A DNA stretch of 64,000 nucleotides from Biomphalaria glabrata (taxonomy: Eukaryota > Mollusca > Gastropoda > Planorbidae): NCBI RefSeq assembly GCF_947242115.1, contig NC_074723.1, forward strand, positions 13,827,501 through 13,891,500, given 5' to 3'. Made by a program: the position numbers and the translations under genes. The notes beneath the pieces are model-generated. The model saw only the letters and a program-made list of their open reading frames with translations, did no database searches and was not told the DNA's origin. Shown piece after piece: positions 23,735 to 34,330 of the stretch; within the stretch, counting starts at the first letter, position 1, and each line of letters opens with the position of its first letter.

Positions 23735-24480
23735 GCATCGAGACAGGGGTGAGACACGGGTGCATCTTATCTCCCTTCCTTTTCCTCCTAGCCATCGACT
23801 ACATAATGAGGAGAGCAATGAACCAGACTGCCTTTGGTATTCCATGGCGTGAACAAAACCGAATGACGGACTTGAACTTTGCCAAAGACGTTGCACTACT
23901 TGAGGCTACAAATAAATGCATGCATGAAATGACGGAGAGCCTAGATAGAGAGGCCCCCAAAATTGGCCTCCGCATAAACTTAGATAAGACTAACATTTTG
24001 CGAGTGGGATATAAGGCAAAGGGTGCCCCCGTCAGACTTGGCGAGTCCAAGCTTGTAGAGTTGGACATGTTCACTTACCTTGACAGCATCCTAACAAATG
24101 ATGGGTATGTCTACCATGATGTAGCGTGCCGAATAGGAAAGGCAGGGAGCATTTTCCAAAGGCTGTAGCCTATTTGGACAAGCCAAGCCATTGGACTCGA
24201 GACAAAAATACACATTCTTAACACAATTGTCTCCCAACTGCAACATATGCATGTAAGACATGGAAGTCATCTGTCAAAATTGAGAAAAGACTAAATGTGG
24301 CTCAACAAAAATGGCTGAGACGGATTTTAGGAGTCAGTTATAGAGATCGGGTCTCAATCACGGAAATCTTATTCTGAACTAGGAGTCGACCCTTTAGTAA
24401 AGTTGTAACAGAGCGTCACATGAGGTTTGCTGGGCATGTTCTACGACAAAATGAACTACGCATACCAAGGGTTGCGAAAA
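23735..24480 (+). mobile_element. LINE reverse-transcriptase fragment
   Basis: The frame runs VRHGCILSPFLFLLAIDYIM, then MTDLNFAKDVALLEATNKCM and VRLGESKLVELDMFTYLDSI. GCILSPFLF and the F-A-x-D box are reverse-transcriptase palm motifs, but the first catalytic aspartate is a lysine (FAKD). Downstream pieces (VCNTIVSQL, LSKLRKD, then LGVDPL) continue past a stop at about 24166, with further stops. It is a dead 5'-truncated copy. Confidence 0.8.
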
Positions 24481-24949
24481 AAAAAAAGGAAAAAAAAAAC
24501 TTGACACCGCTTACGTCACTTGGCTCACAGCAGTACACTAAAACATTTCTTCGTAAACAAGAACAAGTTTTAATGAATCAATTGGCGTAATTAAACATTT
24601 GCGCACCATCTTATTGTAGATTGATCTATTATCTAACTATGGAAGAAAAATAATGAAATTAAATTTGTTGATGTATGATTAGTTATTGTCTTTTAAAGGC
24701 TTAATAAATTGTTTACATTTTAATTGCGTAGACCCGTAGGTAGCTTTTACTTTGTTATTATTTTTCTGGTGAATTACTGTAATTTGGTCAAGCTTCGAAG
24801 TCTACTGTCCCATACCAAAAACATAGGAAATGGTTATAAAATAGCTTATCTATGCCTTACTTGCACACACTGAACATGATAACCTGGGCCGGCCCTAACC
24901 TTTGCTGGGTCCTTTGCACTGGCGGATCCAGGGGGGGGGGCGGTAGGGG

Positions 24950-25790
24950 CGATCGCCTCCCCCCCCCACTCGGCCGACCCCCCCCCCCCCCCGAAGGGGG
25001 GGGGGCGGCCGAACTTTAGTATAGGATTCACACAATTTGTATACGAATTTATTACTTATGTTAAAAATATATACTAATTATTTATATTTCAACCTATTTT
25101 TAGATTATTTCGCCCCCCCCCTCTAGTATGTTGGCCGATTTGGTGGGGTCGGGAGGGGGCGATGGTATCAATCCCGCCCCCCCCCCCTTAACTTTCGAGT
25201 GGGGGGGCGGTCCAATTTATTGGTAGAAATCACAGCCTGCTAACAAAATCAATTAAATATCTATATCCTTGTAACTTGTTATTGATATTTTAACCGATCT
25301 TTATATTATGTCGTTCCCTGTTTGCCGATTGGTGGGGGGAGGGGACGAATATCTCTTCTGCCCTTCCCACCTAAACCCTTTGAGTGGGGAGGGCGGTCCG
25401 TTTTTATTGAGAAATCATAGTTTGTGAACAAAATTAGTTGAATTAATATATACATTTTATATTATGTCGCTCCCTTTCTGGTATTTTGGCCGATTCGGTG
25501 GGGTAAGGGGGGGGGCGATTGCAAGTACTGCCCTCCCCACTCTAGCCCTCTGAGTGCTGGGGGGGGGCGGTCCTATTTTTGTGGAGAATCATAGTTTGTG
25601 AATAAAATTAGTTGAATATCTATATAATATAAACTACGTATTGATATGTGACCCATTGTAAATATGTCGTACCACACTCTAATCTCAAATTGTATCATTA
25701 GAAAATTTAAATGAAAAAGGGTTGTACCAGGTGGGAGGGGCGATACATGCAATCGCATTTCCCCCATCGGACAAATCAATACTTTTTCTT
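24950..25790. repeat. Diverged tandem repeat, about 165-195 bp units, G/C-tract rich
   Basis: Four to five units share GGCCGATTYGGTGGGG, a G-run, CGAGTGGGGGGGCGGTCC, then ATCATAGTTTGTGAACAAAA and TTAGTTGAATAT. Each has facing C-runs and G-runs that could pair. It forms the left third of the satellite-bearing TIR element. Confidence 0.68.
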
Positions 25791-26398
25791 TTTGTATTAT
25801 AGTTAAGAAATTACAAAATTAAAAAAATCTGTCACTAATATAATTTATATATACTATAAATTAAATTCTTATATCGAGTCACCCCATACCTATTCTTTAA
25901 TGCCAAATGCAATCTTTAGCAGAAATTAGTAAAGGAGCCAGGATTAATCGTTTTCACTCTACCGCCATTCCCATTTCCAGACAGAGTTTATGTAATTTCA
26001 CATGAAGTTATCATAAGTATTTTAAGAAAGACTTTGCATTTGAAAAGTTAGAATTCAAACGAAATTTTTCAGTATAAGAGTCATGATTGAGATGAGTTCT
26101 AGACTCAAATAACGTTTTCATAGTCGCCTTTTCCCAACCTTTACTCAATCTGATATTTTTCTAGCTAAATAAATTTGGGACTATTACTCACAATTTATGC
26201 TAGAGTTTTCTTGAATACTATTTATCGAATAAGTTTTTTTTCGGCGGCGATCCTCAAAGCAAAAATCTAAATACGTGGGGTATCCTATCTTTTCAAGGAA
26301 CAAATCGGTTTTATTTGCAATGTATTATGGGTCTATAAATTCAAATTAGAATATTTTTCAAGTACAACATTATTCGAAAGGTCGTTTTTTAATAGTAT

Positions 26399-28030
26399 GA
26401 ATAATGAGCTTCAGGTCAGGAGAATGCGTTTCTGCAGTGAAGAATGCAAGAAAACGCTTTTGGCGTCGGGGCTTCGCCCCGAACTCCATTTATGGGTAAT
26501 GAGTTGTAGATGTCAGGAGAATGCGTTTCTGCAATGAAGAATGCAAGAAAACGCTTTTGGCGTCGGGGCTTCGCCCCGAAATCCATTTATGAATAATGAG
26601 CTGTACTTGTCAGGAGAATGCGTTTCTGCAGTGAAAAAAGCAAGAAAACGCTTTTGGCGTCGGGGCTTCGCCCCGAACTACATTGTGAAGAATGAGATGT
26701 ACTTGTCAGGAGAATGCGTATCTGCAGTCAAAAAAGCAAGAAAACGCTTATGGCGTCGGGGCTTCGCCCCGAACTCCATTGATGAATAATGAGCTGTACT
26801 TGTCAGGAGAATGCGTTTCTGCAGTGAAAAAAGCAAGAAAACGCTTTTGGCGTCGGGGCTTCGCCCCGAACTACATTGTGAAGAATGAGCTGTACTTGTC
26901 AGGAGAATGCGTATCTGCAGTCAAAAAAGCAAGAAAACGCTTATGGCGTCGGGGCTTCGTCACGAACTCCATTGATGAATAATGAGCTGTACTTGTCAGG
27001 AGAATGCGTTTCTGCAGTGAAAAAAGCAAGAAAACGCTTTTGGCGTCGGGGCTTCGCCCCGAACTACATTGTGAAGAATGAGTTGTACTTGTCAGGAGAA
27101 TGCGTATCTGCAGTCAAAAAAGCAAGAAAACGCTTATGGCGTCGGGGCTTCGCCACGAACTCCATTGATGAATAATGAGCTGTACTTGTCAGGAGAATGC
27201 GTTTCTGCAGTGAAAAAAGCAAGAAAACGCTTTTGGCGTCGGGGCTTCGCCCCGAACTACATTGTGAAGAATGAGATGTACTTGTCAGGAGAATGCGTAT
27301 CTGCAGTCAAAAAAGCAAGAAAACGCTTATGGCGTCGGGGCTTCGCCCCGAACTCCATTGATGAATAATGAGCTGTACTTGTCAGGAGAATGCGTTTCTG
27401 CAGTGAAAAAAGCAAGAAAACGCTTTTGGCGTCGGGGCTTCGCCCCGAACTACATTGTGAAGAATGAGCTGTACTTGTCAGGAGAATGCGTATCTGCAGT
27501 CGAAAAAGCAAGAAAACGCTTATGGCGTCGGGGCTTCGCCCCGAACTCCATTGATGAATAATGAGCTGTACTTGTCAGGAGAATGCGTTTCTGCAGTGAA
27601 AAAAGCAAGAAAACGCTTTTGGCGTCGGGGCTTCGCCCCGAACTACATTGTGAAGAATGAGCTGTACTTGTCAGGAGAATGCGTATCTGCAGTCAAAAAA
27701 GCAAGAAAACGCTTATGGCGTCGGGGCTTCGCCACGAACTCCATTGATGAATAATGAGCTGTGCTTGTCAGGAGAATGCGTTTCTGCAGTGAAAAAAGCA
27801 AGAAAACGCTTTTGGCGTCGGGGCTTCGCCCCGAACTACATTGTGAAGAATGAGCTGTACTTGTCAGGAGAATGCGTGTCTGCAGTCAAAAAAGCAAGAA
27901 AACGCTTATGGCGTCGGGGCTTCGCCCCGAACTCCATTGATGAATAATGAGCTGTACTTGTCAGGAGAATGCGTTTCTGCAGTGAAAAAAGCAAGAAAAC
28001 GCTAATGGCGTCGGGGCTTCGCCCCGAACT
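26399..28030. repeat. Satellite array: 17 monomers of 96-97 bp in 193-bp dimers
   Basis: Each monomer reads GTCAGGAGAATGCGT, CTGCAGT, AAGCAAGAAAACGCTT, GGCGTCGGGGCTTCGCCCCG. From about 26.59 kb two types alternate strictly: A (GCGTTTCTGCAGTG, ACGCTTTTGGCG, AACTACATTGTGAAG) and B (GCGTATCTGCAGTC, ACGCTTATGGCG, AACTCCATTGATGAA), giving a 193-bp higher-order unit repeated about 7 times. The first two monomers and the last are outside the pattern (the last is an A/B hybrid). Units are nearly identical, so amplification or homogenisation is recent. Each carries two adjacent hairpins. No continuous coding function. Confidence 0.97.
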
Positions 28031-28104
28031 TCACCAGAGAACCTTATAGCGCTGCCCCAGTTGTTTTGGTTTTCGCCGAAGGTTGAGAAATGCTTTTTTT
28101 ATTC

Positions 28105-28160
28105 TCATATATATATATATATGTGTGCGTGTGTGTGTGTGTGTGTGCGCGCGCGCGCGC
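28105..28160. repeat. (TA)(TG)(CG) compound microsatellite
   Basis: Alternating purine-pyrimidine run ending in GCGCGCGCGCGC, able to adopt Z-form DNA. It lies between the satellite and the right end of the TIR element. Confidence 0.9.
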
Positions 28161-28185
28161 TGTATGCACGTTTATGCCTAGGGTT

Positions 28186-28217
28186 AGGGTTTACTGGGCG
28201 TTAGGGTTAGGGTTTGG
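28186..28217 (+). repeat. Short interstitial telomere-like repeat
   Basis: CCTAGGGTTAGGGTTTACTG followed by GCGTTAGGGTTAGGGTTTGG: four TTAGGG-like units in two blocks. TTAGGG is the mollusc telomere unit. It lies inside the TIR element near its right end. Confidence 0.6.
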
Positions 28218-28564
28218 AAAAAAATCGCCCCCCCCCCCACTCCAAAGTTCTGGATCCGCTAGTGGTCCTTTGTGAAACGGATTGCGCGCAGCCCAATCAG
28301 GGGAGGGATAAGGATAATAAGTGAAAATTAAGATTTTGTATTAGAAAATAAATTCGTCTTTGCATTACATTTTCATTAAATGAAAGCTGACGATGCCGTT
28401 TTTTAAATCACGCTTAGGATTGGCGTTTACCTTATTGATTGAAACCCCAAAATGACAATTTTGTCTATTTTAAGGACATTTTTGTGAGTTTCAGGAGATT
28501 TCCAGGAGCTTCTTGAAAACAAGGAGTGGTTCTCTCAACCCCTCTTTGTGGATCTGAGACATGA

Positions 28565-28690
28565 GTACTTTATAGAAAGCAACTAAGACTTCTTGAACGC
28601 CTTCACCAAAGATATTTGCACACCATCATGGACATACGGTGGCAAGATCGCACTACAAACAGCAATATTCTTGCGAAATGGTCCGACAGT
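28565..28690 (+). mobile_element. LINE fragment
   Basis: Translates to QLRLLERLHQRYLHTIMDIR then WQDRTTNSNIL, matching the LINE thumb pattern (R-x-LRxIxxIRWQD-x-x-x-N). Short and isolated. Confidence 0.55.
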
Positions 28691-28699
28691 CACGCAGGG

Positions 28700-29220
28700 C
28701 AGGGTAATTTCTTTTAAGTAATCTGAAAAGGGGTCGGCGTAACAATGACGCTTCTTTGGAATACTAACGCGATGTTTCTAAGTCTCTTAGGAAAAAATGC
28801 ACTATTTTACTTTGTTACAAGGTGCACGTTTTACCCTATAAAGTAGAGATTTTGCATCACTTGATGCTGTGAAATAAAGCCATCTGAATGTACTAATTGC
28901 AATATTAAATGTCAGAACCAGAACGTAACCATTTTAGAAGTTACACTGCAAAGACTTTCTTCCAAGCCAATAATAACCCAATAGTTTTACGCAAAAGATG
29001 CATTGTAAAACGACACAACGTGAGTTATGGTTTGTCTAGACTGTAGGAGGACTTTTCGTAATTAGAAAAATATTCCCAAAATGACTTCTGGTATATATCC
29101 TTCCATAACAAATTATTCATCCGAGCCAGGCTCGGTCACCTGGTACTAAATATATATATACGTATATACAAGAATTGCTCGCGGGATTAAAACATTTTTC
29201 GACGCATCAACAATATTACA
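28700..29220. other. Gene-free stretch between the LINE fragment and CAP gene B
   Basis: AT-rich; no supported feature apart from a short (TA)n run near 29150. Confidence 0.4.
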
Positions 29221-29310
29221 AAGAAACTAGGCCATTGAAGCATCAGTTGTTTTTTTTTTGTTTTTTTTTTTTTGTTTATTTATTTTAGAAGCATAATAAA
29301 TCTATGTTTA

Positions 29311-29401
29311 TCACTTGTACGGTAGCTCACCAATGAAGTTACCACTGTGGATAAAAGAAATACAATTAGTTTTTCAATCAATCAATCAATCAATCAATCA
29401 G

Positions 29402-29456
<55 letters not shown>

Positions 29457-32400
29457 GTCTATCTGTCTATCTAGTCTGTTATGTATATATAATGTCTGCC
29501 TTTATCTCAGTATATTGTAACCAGTATTTCCTTGTATACGTACCGTGGATTATACTCGCAGAAGACCAAGTTGGGCCACTGTCCCATTCCAGGTGAACAA
29601 TAGCGCAGCCTACAAACTCTGTGTTCCTCCATACAATCTTCACCACGTGATTAAACAATAAAAGATGACTTTAGATAAGTTGTACCTAACAAAGAACAAT
29701 GGGGCATGGCAGGATCGGATTGAGGTAAGTGTAGGCCCAGGAATATGGGTTTAATGCAATACTTATTCTATCATTTTCCATGTCAGTGACATAAAGAGTG
29801 CGCTTAGAAACGTTGATGGTAAACGTGTTTAAGGGGGGGGGGAGGAGGTGTATGTCAGTTTAAAAAATTGTTTAGATAGGTCATCAGCTCTCAACCCTGA
29901 TGGCGATTTTAAAACAAGTTTCTTGAGACCACTACAGCATGTGGTATATCTGATAAAGTTGGTTCAAAGTTCGGAAAAAGTATTAAACCTCTTGGAACAA
30001 ATATAATATTTGTGGTGTCTGTACAGATGTTGCTCCAAGTATTCCATGCCGGCGGTATGGATATCAACGCCATCAAAAGTCATTGGAACTCAGTGTGTCG
30101 ACAAATGGAAAACTACAAAGACAGTGAAACAAGAAGTAATGAGAAACGTTGCTAGTTCTATCAATGTCCCCTAAGAGAATTTTTTTTGTTTGTTTGTTTA
30201 CAGTTTTGGACTTTGGTAGCCTGGTAAGGGGAATGATATTGAAGGGGTCACGTAACTTTAAAGGCTGATGACTGATGTTCTAGATCTTTGTTACACTTGG
30301 TAGGTCCTGTTAGCTATAACGAGGACTTTATAGGCTAAATACGATAGTAGTTGACAATGTAGTACTATTGGAAAAACTGAAAGAATATAGGAGTCAATGG
30401 TGATACCTGAGAATAATGGCCACAGGAGTCGTCAGAACGAGTAATACAGCTCCATTGATCGTAGTCTACAAATTTCTGTTCCTCGATCCAACTTTTAACG
30501 GCGTCTGCGGCAAGTTCCGCGTGGTTCCATTTAGCAGCTGCGAGAAGAAACAAACAGGTACATTATGACTATTCATCAGCACAAAATAGGGAAAGAGAGG
30601 AACGCGCAGAGTGGCCAGTAAGGCATTTGACAAGGACTTTCTAGATTCAGATACACACAGCTTCTATAGTAATTATAACTTATTTTTAAGACTATATCTT
30701 CAAAGAGGCCAGAAGATTTTTTTTCTATGTTTTTTTAATCTTTTTTTTTTGTTTTTAGTTATGTTTTTAATTATTTTTTTTATCAAAGAATCGCTATGCT
30801 GAAAACAGTGCAGACGACGAAATGGTAACTAAAATAGAACTCCGCCTGACAAGCATCAGTTTAACAAAATATGTAGGTCACAGCTGAGTCTGCCAATCTA
30901 AATAACATACTTCATTCTTCCTTCGCACACGAATATATCGCTTTATTATAATACGTTTTTTTTTAGCTCAATGGTATAAGTTTTCTACTTACGACTGCTT
31001 GCATACAGGTTTTCTCCGTAGGGACCATTTGAGTGTTCAAACTGGCATTTTCCACCTTCCGAGGCAGCATAACTGGCCAGTTCATTGTCCCATTTCTGCA
31101 AGGAAAAAATATTTTATAGTAATAATCATAATGTAATAGCTTAAGGGAAGCAACTCAATGAAGCAACAATGTTTATTTACAGGGACATCACAAGTATATA
31201 AAACAACATCTGTCTTTAACACAGTCTCTTCATATCGGCTCTAGCTCTAGCTTGGTCGGGGCTGGTTCATTTCCTTCTAAAGTCAACATCCTGAGCAGTC
31301 TGGTTTCTGGCAGTGCGCACCTTCTGCACTATCTTGAATGGCGGTGTGCATGGCGGGGCGGGGTTATAATAATAATAATAATTGAGGCTCCTTTAACTAT
31401 CAACATTAAATATGATATAAGGATCTTGAGCCCTTTTGAGTGGCTAGCATTTGTTTTACTTATTAAACAGACACAATGAACATTAAACTGACAATAAAAA
31501 AAGAATAAATAAAAATAACGTTATCAGTGAGTAAGGACATTACAAATATAAACAATTTATTTCAGAAAAGTCCTAAATACTTAAAAAAAACGAAGCTATT
31601 GTAAGTGTAGTTGTATAAATTAGTTTGGATCAGTCATGCATTAAACATTAATCAATTTGTACGATTAAAAATATTTTACTAAATGTTTTTGTTTAACGCA
31701 ATTTTATGCATTTACCTATCTAAATGTGGACCAGTTGGGAAAGCTGGGCGAGGGGGGGGGTAATCTATGAAAAAGTTACCGTATTCGCTTTTTAAATACA
31801 TTTATGGGGAAAAAAAGTTGAACGATAGAATATAGGACTCGAGGGCTCAAGCCTTCTCAGGCTAACACACTACCAACACCATGTCAATGTGGTGCTTATG
31901 AAATAAGAAAGTTTTATTGTTATATATTGTTAGTTTAAAACTTTAAAGCGGTGGCCCACTTCTCTCTGCAAAGTATAGAAGGATTAATTCTCTTATAACA
32001 ACACATAAGTCAAGTGCAATTTCTTTCCATTGTTCGATACCAAACAAAATAATTTAATTATCAATAGTTAATTAACTAATTGGTTATTATTTTATAAATT
32101 GATTCTTGTTTAGTCAGGTAAAAGAAATTATTGAGCCAAATTTCAGCTTGATCCGAGATTGGGTAAAGGAGAAATAAAAGGTACAGACCTTGTACCAGAC
32201 ATAGTAAGTTCATATAAGCTTTGAAAAACAATGAGAAATAGACACAAAAGACCTTATAAACACGCCAGACCCTTCTAACTGTCTAAAAAGGTTTGAACTA
32301 AATCCCCTTCATCAACATTTGACCATGAAGAGGAATTTATCCCGTTGCCAGGAAGGAAAGTTTGCTCTTAACTGACACCTCTCTCAGGAGGCCCTAAACA

Positions 32401-32708
32401 CCAAAGTGATCATTTATTAACACCCGTCTTTTATGAGACTCGACTTCTTGAGCCAACGTCATAGTTTCCTCCTCATATGCGAAGTTATTCACCCTTCCTT
32501 TTTAAAAAAAAAAGAAACTTCTGCACAATTTGTTTGAAAAGTTTTCACTTTCTCTTACCAGAGGATTGAGTTGGAGCTCGGCCCTTACACTGTTGTGTTC
32601 CAGCAAGAAGGCGTCAATGTCCTCAGTGGTGAGCTCAGCTACCTGACCCGAGACACGACAAATACTCAAGCAGGTGCAGAACACAAAAGCAAGTAGCAAC
32701 ACCGCCAT
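29311..32708 (-). CDS. Secreted CAP-domain protein, gene B (C-terminal frame changed, probable pseudogene or altered form)
   Basis: Paralogue of gene A with the same five exons: 32708-32559, 31095-30993, 30537-30407, 29637-29544, 29344-29311. Residues 1-21 form a signal peptide (MAVLLLAFVFCTCLSICRVS). The domain has LLEHNSVRAEL, KWDNELASYAA, CQFEHSNGPYGENLYASS, WIEEQK and CGHYSQIVWRNTEFVGCAI. Exon 4 is 94 nt instead of 101: 7 nt are missing relative to gene A after the codons for GCAIVH. The frame then shifts, losing the VFCEYNPPGN core and its cysteines, and the tail ends at a different stop in or beyond exon 5. All splice sites remain intact. Either the gene is decaying or it makes a protein with a new C-terminus; the former is likelier because the lost part is structural. 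Confidence 0.88.
29377..29475. repeat. (TCAA)n(TCTA)n compound microsatellite
   Basis: Counterpart of the repeat at 18350-18425, longer here, in the last intron of CAP gene B. Confidence 0.93.
29868..30277. mobile_element. Relic of the hAT-type element in CAP gene B intron 3
   Basis: Left part resembles GTCATCAGCTCTCAACCCTG and the right part ends GCTGATGACTG before TTCTAGAT, matching the ends of the 19159-19727 element in the same intron. Its end is followed by the same TTCTAGATCTTT. It is strongly diverged. Confidence 0.52.
31140..31374 (-). repeat. Dispersed repeat family X copy
   Basis: Minus-strand copy of the 20210-20437 repeat: GCCATGCACACCGCCATTC, GTGCGCACTGCCAGAAACC, then AATAAACA near its 3' end. 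It lies in intron 1 of CAP gene B and is absent from gene A at that place. Confidence 0.48.
31760..32060 (+). repeat. Dispersed repeat family Y copy
   Basis: Shares TTTAAATRCRTTTATG, GGCTCAAGYCT, GTGCTTATGAAA, TTTAAACTTT and CTGCAAAGTATAGAAGGA with 42985-43440 and, in part, with 50690-50825. Class unknown. Confidence 0.5.
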
Positions 32709-32749
32709 TCTTTATATCTGTAATGAGGCAACTGCATGAGAACTAAGAG

Positions 32750-32756
32750 TTTTAAA
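32750..32756 (-). promoter_or_regulatory. Candidate TATA-like box of CAP gene B
   Basis: TTTAAAA-like motif 42 bases upstream of the start codon, at the same spacing as in gene A. Confidence 0.35.
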
Positions 32757-33442
32757 CAATTTTTAACTAGAGTTTCAAAAAGGTTTATATATAAAACTTT
32801 AGTTGTCTTCATCAATTTTTTTGATTGGACAGCAGACGTGGAATGTTAGCCCTAAAAAAAAAAAGAAAAAACAGCAGTTATTTACAAGATCATAATAATA
32901 AGGCTTGTCTTCGAGTCCGAAGATCAATGAGGAATCCAGTAGGCTATTTACAAATGCTTAAAGATATTGAAGTATAAAAGGACAATTATTGTATGAACTC
33001 AGACTCCTCTTTTTATGTGTACTTTAAGTAAACGTTTCAAAATCGAAATGGTTTAAGAAGTATTCTTGCTCAAGATTCTTACATATAAGTTGCAAACAAA
33101 TGTCACGCTGTATGATATCAAGTAAAACAAGATGGCAAGAATACAAACCATATTGATTTAATAATATTTAATAATATTATTTGTCCTAGTTTTGGAGGAT
33201 AGTTCCACTCTGAAACCTCTACTTCATGTTCTAGTAGATTCTTCTTATTAAAACAAAGAAATTAAGATTTTCATTAGTATGTTTGGTAGATTACAATCAA
33301 TTCACGAACTTTATAAAATGAAATTAAAGAAGACCTTCATTAAATCTTAGATTAGATTCATTGTGGTTGCATTTTTAATGTCTTAACAGGTATATATCTA
33401 CATACAAATCTTGGCTTACACTTGATATTTTTTTAGCTAGAC

Positions 33443-33560
33443 CAGTGTCTCCCAAACTGTGTTCCGCGGAGTCCTAGTGTTCCACGAGGCCAGAATAAGT
33501 GTTCCAAGAAGTACTGGGATAGTTAACTAGAAGGCCACCGCGTGTTCTGTTCAATACACA
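33443..33560 (+). mobile_element. Possible hAT-type element end
   Basis: CAGTGTCTCCCAAACTGTGT followed by TCCGCGGAGTCC resembles the terminal repeat of a widespread animal hAT group. No matching right end was found nearby, so this is a fragment at most. Confidence 0.35.
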
Positions 33561-33699
33561 CTGAGCTGGACGGTAAAGCCAAATATTCAATAATAATTAT
33601 TAAACCATTTTGAATGATAGAAAAAAAAGATAAGAATACAATTTATAACATTATTTTGTTCTAGATCTAAACGAAATAATAAAAGAGCAATTTTAGCGG

Positions 33700-34330
33700 A
33701 CCCCGAAAGTGGAATAGCCGCTATTAGATTTTTGTGGTCAGTCCGAACCGCTTAGAGCTTAAACACTAGATAAGATATAGAAAATCCGATATCATGATAG
33801 ATCTTTCAAAGTTCTGATGCACCGGCTACTTTTTTTTCTGAAAGCGTAAAATTTAATTTCTAAAGTTAATTACGCAATCGGTTTTCTAAAAAAAAAAACA
33901 CAAAAAAAAACAACAACACATTTTGACGACTATTAACAATTAATGATAAGAAACAGGGGAGAAGATGCAATTGTGAATTTTAACACTTTCATGCAAACGA
34001 GTTTAGTTTCTAAAATAATATTTTAACAAATAAAATTTTAAATTACTAAAATTAATACGTTCTACCAGACGGGCTACTTACATTATAAATTACAATTATT
34101 AGGCCTACTTTTTAAAAAAATAAAGAATACTTTAAGTATGTATATAAGTCGAACTTAAAAGAACAATTAAAAAGCAATATTTAGAGCTCTACAAATGAAG
34201 CGTAATCCACACATCCATAACATTGAACTCGACGCGTTGATTGAGAGATTGGCTTTTTACAAAACAATTAAATCAATTAGATAATCACTTAAGAACATCA
34301 ATCAGGCCAGGTTCACACTGAAGCCTGTAA
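33700..34330 (+). repeat. Dispersed repeat family Z copy
   Basis: Shares, in order, GCGGACCCCGAAA, ATATAGAAAATCCGATATCA, TTTCAAAGTTCTGATGCA, CGGCTACTT, TTCTGAAAG, and AGATTGGC...ACAAAACAATTA...AGGCCAGGTTCACA with 56335-57060. The same landmark string is familiar from planorbid snail repeats. No coding content. Confidence 0.6.

Larger units (their letters stand above)
24917..28264. mobile_element. TIR element of 3.35 kb filled with tandem repeats (hAT-like by target duplication)
   Basis: Left end CACTGGCGGATCCAG; right end, inverted, CACTAGCGGATCCAG (14 of 15 identical). A perfect 8-bp duplication, GTCCTTTG, lies outside both ends (24909-24916 and 28265-28272). A paralogous unsplit copy of the flanking repeat (59325-59444) supports a single insertion. 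The interior has no transposase frame: G-rich diverged repeats (24.95-25.79 kb), AT-rich filler, a 17-monomer satellite (26399-28030), then TG/CG and telomere-like repeats. It is non-autonomous. The 8-bp duplication points to hAT or P-type transposition; the superfamily is an inference. Confidence 0.85.
24883..28362 (+). other. Older dispersed repeat split by the satellite-bearing element
   Basis: 24883-24908 (CCTGGGCCGGCCCTAACC) and 28273-28362 (GAAACGGATTGCGCGCAGCC to AAATTCGTC) are the two halves of one repeat. An unsplit copy lies inverted at 59325-59444, with GGGGTTCAATGCGAAACGG crossing the insertion point. Confidence 0.65.

Noticed and set aside
26541-27947. A ladder of overlapping 82-96 codon frames in the satellite array
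   Set aside because: They recur because the 193-bp unit recurs. Each ends at a stop in the unit, none has a signal or domain, and the same array is open on the other strand too.
26399-28030. Hammerhead or other self-cleaving ribozyme in the satellite
   Set aside because: I looked for the CTGATGA and GAAA core around the stems and did not find it in order.
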